Below are positions 60,394-64,000 of a DNA stretch of 64,000 nucleotides, in pieces. The notes under the pieces were generated by a model. That model was not told where the DNA came from. It saw only the letters and a program-made list of their open reading frames with translations, and made no database searches. The stretch lies in NCBI GenBank assembly GCA_905182545.1, contig CAJJBY010000006.1, forward strand, positions 124,001 through 188,000, given 5' to 3'. Source of the DNA: an uncultured Candidatus Puniceispirillum sp. Lineage in GTDB: Bacteria > Pseudomonadota > Alphaproteobacteria > Puniceispirillales > Puniceispirillaceae. A program made the position numbers and the translations under genes. Numbering within the stretch: the stretch's first letter is position 1; every line of letters begins with the position of its first letter.

Positions 60394-62154
60394 ATGTTAG
60401 ATATGCCTGAAACAAAGACAGAATTGATTGATGTTGGCGCGGTTTTGCAGGCCCGTATGCCGTCATTAAAGCATTATCCTGCGGTGCTTGTCCGGTTTTT
60501 GATCTGGTGTCTTCGCACTCTTGTCAATGAAGACCGCATCAATCAATTTTTACAAAAACATGGCTATCTTAATGGATTTGATTTGATTGATCAGGTTTTT
60601 GACGAATTGAAGATTGATTATCTGGTTCGCCATGAGGAAATCAAAAACATCCCTGTCGCAGGGCGAGTGCTGATTGTTGCCAATCATCCGCTTGGCGGGC
60701 TAGATGGGTTGGCACTACTTCGCCTTATTGGAAAAACGCGCCATGACGTGTCGATTGTTGTGAATGAATTATTATGTAACATCAATTCGTTAAACAGCAT
60801 GTTTCTACCGGTAGATGCATTTGGTGGTGAAACGCATAAAGCTGATTTAGAGCGAATTATCACGGCGTTAAATCAGGATCGTGCGGTTATTATTTTCCCC
60901 GCTGGTGCAGTGTCTCGGGTAGGGCCAAAAGGCATTCGTGATGGTAAATGGCTATCGGGGTTTTTGCGCATTGCCGAAAAGACATCAGCGCCCATATTAC
61001 CAATCCATATCAGGGCACGAAATTCGGTTCTATTCTATCTTGTTGCCAGGCTAAGAGCGACGCTATCCATGCTGATGCTGCCGCGTGAAATGACTGGATT
61101 TAAGGGCAAGATCAGCCTGACCATCGGCCAACCCATCCCCATTGGCGACTTCGAATCACTGCCAGTGGGGCGGCGCGAAAAGGCGCAGCTTGTGAACCGG
61201 CATTTACGCCGTCTTGGGCGTGGAAAATCCCCCGTCTTTAAAACGCCAAAAGGCATTATTCATCCAGTGTCACGAAAACTCCTTTGTGACGAGCTGAAAT
61301 CGGCTGAAAAGCTGGGCGTTACGGCGGATAACAAGCATGTTCTGCTAGTTGATTATGCCGAAAACAGCGTTGTTATGGATGAAATTGGCCGGTTGAGGGA
61401 ATTGACCTTTCGGTCGGTTGGCGAGGGCACAGGACAAAGCAAGGATATTGACCAATTCGATCATTATTACCGCCATCTATTGTTGTGGGATGATGATCGG
61501 CTGGAAATTGCTGGTGCCTATCGCCTTGGCGAGATCTGGCGCTGGCAGGGACAGCTAAAAACAAAGCTTTATTCACAATCGCTTTTTGACTATCAGCCGT
61601 CAATTCAGCCCCTGTTCGCGCAAGGTTTGGAACTTGGGCGAAGCTTTGTCCAGCCACAATATTGGGGGCTACGCAGTCTTGATTATCTATGGCAGGGGAT
61701 TGGCGCCTATCTCGCATCGCATCCGCAAGTAAGATATCTGTTCGGCCCGGTCAGCTTGTCAAATAATATGCCAAAACCGGCGCGTGATATGTTGGTGCAT
61801 TTCTATGAAACCCATTTTGCCGATCTGGATCAATTTGCTGTTCCTGTTATTCCTTATGTGATTGATGCAGATAGCGTGGCAGATTTACGTCAGCATATGC
61901 CCGGTCTGGATTTTGACATGGATCATGATTGGCTCCGCAGTCAGCTTGGGTTTTTGGGGCTGAAAATACCAACATTATTCAAACAATATACCGATGTTTG
62001 CACCCCAGGTGGAGTGCGGTTTTGTGGCTTTAGCATAGATCCGGCCTTTAACCATTGTGTTGATGGATTGCTTCTGGTCGATATTCACCAGTTAAAGCCA
62101 AAAAAACGCGCACGTTATATTGGTGAAGCAACGACCATCGTCTCTGAAAGCTGA
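60394..62154 (+). CDS. olsF: fused acyltransferase: PlsC-type plus GNAT-type, OlsF-like (ornithine lipid synthesis)
   Basis: About 586 aa. Residues about 70-290 are a lysophospholipid-acyltransferase domain with the catalytic block VANHPLGGLDGLALL and IIFPAGAVSRVGPKGIRDGK. Residues about 295-580 are an OlsB-like acyl-ACP N-acyltransferase of the GNAT fold (RELTFRSVGEGTGQSKDIDQ, DQFDHYYRHLLLWDDD, EIAGAYRLGE). The fusion is the layout of OlsF, which makes ornithine lipid in one protein: the C-terminal part N-acylates the amino acid, the N-terminal part O-acylates. Which amino acid is used is unknown. The His-Asp spacing in the catalytic block is HX5D, as usual in this branch. Confidence 0.75.
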   Translation: MLDMPETKTELIDVGAVLQARMPSLKHYPAVLVRFLIWCLRTLVNEDRINQFLQKHGYLNGFDLIDQVFDELKIDYLVRHEEIKNIPVAGRVLIVANHPLGGLDGLALLRLIGKTRHDVSIVVNELLCNINSLNSMFLPVDAFGGETHKADLERIITALNQDRAVIIFPAGAVSRVGPKGIRDGKWLSGFLRIAEKTSAPILPIHIRARNSVLFYLVARLRATLSMLMLPREMTGFKGKISLTIGQPIPIGDFESLPVGRREKAQLVNRHLRRLGRGKSPVFKTPKGIIHPVSRKLLCDELKSAEKLGVTADNKHVLLVDYAENSVVMDEIGRLRELTFRSVGEGTGQSKDIDQFDHYYRHLLLWDDDRLEIAGAYRLGEIWRWQGQLKTKLYSQSLFDYQPSIQPLFAQGLELGRSFVQPQYWGLRSLDYLWQGIGAYLASHPQVRYLFGPVSLSNNMPKPARDMLVHFYETHFADLDQFAVPVIPYVIDADSVADLRQHMPGLDFDMDHDWLRSQLGFLGLKIPTLFKQYTDVCTPGGVRFCGFSIDPAFNHCVDGLLLVDIHQLKPKKRARYIGEATTIVSES

Positions 62155-62210
62155 CTCTGGTATGAATTTTGCTTTTATCTTTGTGACAGCAAACCAAGGA
62201 GGAATGTGTT

Positions 62211-62420
62211 ATGGCACCGAAATTGAATTCAGATATAATTGTCGATGTGATTGAGGCCACCATTCGGGTGTTGGTTGATACCGGATTAACCCGCGATGAG
62301 GCATTGCAAGTGATGCTTAGTCAGATTGCGGTACAGGTTTCACCTGATGTGATGCAAATTGCTACCAAGCTTGCTGAAAAATATAATCATGATTTCGATC
62401 AGGTGAAATGGCATCGATGA
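62211..62420 (+). CDS. small helical hypothetical protein, 69 aa
   Basis: ATG 62211 has a near-consensus AAGGAGG eight bases ahead (62197-62203), so translation is likely. The product is two amphipathic helices (DVIEATIRVLVDTGLTRDEAL and VMQIATKLAEKYNHDFDQ) with no signal peptide. No family recognised. 56 bases after olsF and likely on the same transcript. Confidence 0.55.
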   Translation: MAPKLNSDIIVDVIEATIRVLVDTGLTRDEALQVMLSQIAVQVSPDVMQIATKLAEKYNHDFDQVKWHR

Positions 62421-62538
62421 TAACCGCAAGCCGGGCAAGCCTGTTGGCTCAGCCGAATTTGCCTTTGGCCCGCTCTAGCTTCAGGATCTGCCACATCACT
62501 TTATGTGCTTGACAAAAATCTAAGGTTTCGGCGGTGCC

Positions 62539-62960
62539 TTACTTTGCTATATGCTCGTAAAATGTATTGCGGCATACGCCAAGACGACGTGCAACAAGGC
62601 TCACATTTTATCCTGTTTTAAGCCGAATCTTTTGAATGCTAACACAGCGTTCGGCGCGGACAGGCGAGTTAGCGCATTTAGGGCAGGGGTGTTGTCACGC
62701 GTCCACGTGATGATGGCAGAGAGCCATTAGTATCCTCACGGATAACCGTCTCAGGGGCATCTGCTATAGCAAGTTGAAGTGTCTTTCTTAACTGGCGCAA
62801 ATTTCCCAACCATTTATCGGTGCGCAGCCCCATTATCGCCAATTTAGAAAGGCAGTGGCTGCGGTGATAAATCGGCTGTTATTGCCTGAGCAACTCTCTG
62901 AAAATCTGTTCGCTCATGACAAGCTCGGGATCTGGACATGACAACCGTGAACATTTTCAG
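62539..62960 (-). pseudogene. decayed C-terminal part of an AcoR-type sigma-54-dependent activator
   Basis: The minus strand reads, in three frames, ERTDFQRVAQAITADLSPQP (62,95x to 62,87x), then LRTDKWLGNLRQLRKTLQLA and IADAPETVIREDTNGSLPSS (62,83x to 62,70x), then NVSLVARRLGVCRNTFYEHI before a stop at 62539. These match, in order, the AAA+ lid, the WPGNLRQL motif and the Fis-type helix-turn-helix of AcoR-like activators (acetoin/glycerol-type regulators). Two frameshifts and a TAA within the HTH segment make it a relic. No N-terminal sensor or Walker boxes are left. Confidence 0.65.
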
Positions 62961-63085
62961 AAAATTTATCAAAGGCATTCTCCTCACACTCAGTTGCAAG
63001 GTAATAATCCACGTGGCAATAATTTGATTCAAAAAAGCTGCCTCAGATTTAAAGCATCTAAATAACAGTAATAACGTGAAATAAT

Positions 63086-63124
63086 TGGTTGCGGGGGCGG
63101 GATTTGAACCTACGACATTCAGTT
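63086..63124 (-). other. 3' fragment of tRNA-fMet (probable island attachment site)
   Basis: On the minus strand, CTGAATGTCGTAGGTTCAAA followed by TCCCGCCCCCGCAACCA is the 3' half of an initiator tRNA: anticodon-stem strand, variable loop, T arm (TTCAAAT loop) and acceptor CCCCGCA-A-CCA. The A at position 72 is the initiator-type end. The T stem has decayed (GTAGG against CCCGC has an A-C mismatch). No 5' half lies upstream, so it is not a tRNA gene but a duplicate left by integration. Confidence 0.7.
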
Positions 63125-63134
63125 TGTGCCTAAT

Positions 63135-63542
63135 TTAATCGTGAATTATGACCTCGCCCGCGGCAGGGTCAATTTCAATGATCTGTCCTGATTTGATAAG
63201 GCTGGTCACATCGCCTTCTTCAAATCGGTCACACATGGCCATATTGGCCAATGCCGCCCCTTGCACCAGAATGGTGTTTGCCTCATTAAACAAAATCCCC
63301 TTTGGCGTTACACCTCTGGCGGTCATTTCATGCAGCATCCACGCCGTTGCAACACCGCCTTTTGCCGTGTTGAACACAAGAATTTTCTGATCATATGATT
63401 GTCCGGCAAGCTTGTGCTGTGGGCGTGAAAAAACCCCCTTTATCCGGTCAAGATCATAGCGTGCGGAAAAATTATCATCAGCAACAAGCGCTTCGCCGGT
63501 AACCTTTGGTCCAACGCCTTTATGACATTTCAATCGTTTCAT
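63135..63542 (-). CDS. aconitase X small (swivel) subunit, DUF126
   Basis: 135 aa of the aconitase-X swivel domain. GEALVADDNFSARYDLDRIKG, SRPQHKLAGQSYDQKILVFN, TAKGGVATAWMLHEMTARGV and GAALANMAMCDRFEEGD follow the family layout (ALVS-type strand, KIL strand, small GS-rich loop). With the large subunit it forms a dehydratase; characterised members act on cis-3-hydroxy-L-proline (bacteria) or mevalonate-5-phosphate (archaea). ATG 63542 shares a base with the large-subunit stop (TGATG). Located on the island side of the tRNA-fMet fragment. Confidence 0.8.
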   Translation of the reverse strand: MKRLKCHKGVGPKVTGEALVADDNFSARYDLDRIKGVFSRPQHKLAGQSYDQKILVFNTAKGGVATAWMLHEMTARGVTPKGILFNEANTILVQGAALANMAMCDRFEEGDVTSLIKSGQIIEIDPAAGEVIIHD

Positions 63543-64000
63543 CAGACCATGTCTCCGTGAATGGCCGCTGCAACACAGTCCTGCATGCTGGCAAGCACTG
63601 GCTTATAGCCGTAACCACCTAAAATATTGACAATTTTTGTCGAATTGCTGAGAAGGTGAACCCAGCCATTTGCCTCGCCAATTTCACGGGCATATTGATT
63701 ATAGAAACAAGTACCCTCAAGCACTGTGCCGCCAGCAGTTTCGATTTTGTCGATAAAGCCCATTCGCCTAGCATCGCCATAGGTTTGCGGCGACGTACAT
63801 ACAATCAGCGGCAATTGCAATTTATGGCCATCAACAAGGCTGGCAACCTGTTCCATTTCGACAATGGATAATTGTGGGGCGGCAAAAACCACCACATCCA
63901 GCTGCTCGCCTTTACTGGCAAAATTGCTTCGCAAGGACGCAAGGTCGGAGTCGGTTATTTGCGTGACGGGCAGGTTGGTGCCACAAACCGCTGCCAGATT
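63542..64000 (-). CDS. aconitase X large (catalytic) subunit, DUF521, partial (runs off right edge)
   Basis: The last about 152 residues of the catalytic subunit; the frame is open to base 64000. LASLRSNFASKGEQLDVVVF, APQLSIVEMEQVASLVDGHK, LIVCTSPQTYGDARRMGF, AGGTVLEGTCFYNQY (a likely cluster cysteine) and GYKPVLASMQDCVAAAIHGD match the C-terminal half of AcnX. The protein binds an Fe-S cluster and dehydrates its substrate. The two-subunit form suggests a type II AcnX; a hydroxyproline-type dehydratase is the best guess for an alphaproteobacterium. Confidence 0.78.
   Translation of the reverse strand, partial: NLAAVCGTNLPVTQITDSDLASLRSNFASKGEQLDVVVFAAPQLSIVEMEQVASLVDGHKLQLPLIVCTSPQTYGDARRMGFIDKIETAGGTVLEGTCFYNQYAREIGEANGWVHLLSNSTKIVNILGGYGYKPVLASMQDCVAAAIHGDMV

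Overview
The window reads as chromosome of a free-living, Gram-negative alphaproteobacterium with moderate GC content. The gene order dusB-ntrB-ntrC-ntrY-ntrX-trkA-hfq, a pdhA-pdhB-pdhC-lpd-lipA-ratA run with a lipoyl domain on both E1-beta and E2, fused IspDF, and secG-pyrG-kdsA-eno-ftsB-pdhA are all typical of that class. A marine SAR116-like origin would fit the transporter and aromatic-acid content, but that is inference; no rRNA is present.

Left edge, about 1-5,700: an accessory, more AT-rich block. It holds a truncated TauD-like gene, a lone secreted protein, a TTC38-like TPR protein, a GFA-domain protein, two decayed and inverted copies of a phage-type gene (DUF5681/terminase-small-like), a stand-alone cyclic-nucleotide-binding protein and small orphan proteins. 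It ends at a tRNA-Pro(GGG) sequence (5,708-5,784) whose 5' acceptor strand does not pair, as expected at the distal junction of an island inserted in a tRNA gene.

5,800-21,100: a metabolic region of mostly short operons. It includes GNAT and GFA proteins, a secreted HExxH protein, galC/ligK-type aldolase and galD-type tautomerase (4-oxalomesaconate branch of gallate/protocatechuate breakdown) with two MFS and two EamA carriers, a four-rhodanese protein beside a cysteine-dioxygenase-like cupin, an acyl-CoA synthetase and a LysE exporter.

21,300-59,000: core housekeeping. ppiD-trpE; tpiA; secG; pyrG; kdsA; eno; ftsB; the pyruvate dehydrogenase/lipoate cluster; ratA; cinA, pgpA and ispDF on the opposite strand; dusB; the two Ntr two-component systems; trkA; hfq; an inositol-monophosphatase-like gene; mazG; a DUF502 protein; recG; sdhE; mfd; a FrnE-like DsbA protein. 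Between 28.4 and 48.2 kb, eight conserved genes (kdsA, pdhB, pdhC, ispDF, ntrB, ntrY, ntrX, trkA) are each broken by one small indel. The rest of the core is intact. Several indels lie in short G or A runs and several genes are essential, so local sequence error is the most economical reading; the ispDF break is a clean 13-bp tandem duplication.

59,000-64,000: a flavin-type PNPOx-fold protein, a GST-like protein, an OlsF-like fused acyltransferase, a small protein, then a decayed AcoR-type sigma-54 activator (62,539-62,960), a 3' fragment of tRNA-fMet (63,086-63,124) and a two-gene aconitase-X dehydratase running off the right end. The core thus sits between two tRNA-derived island junctions. 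A notable regulatory point is that both NtrC and NtrX lack the GAFTGA loop used to engage sigma-54.
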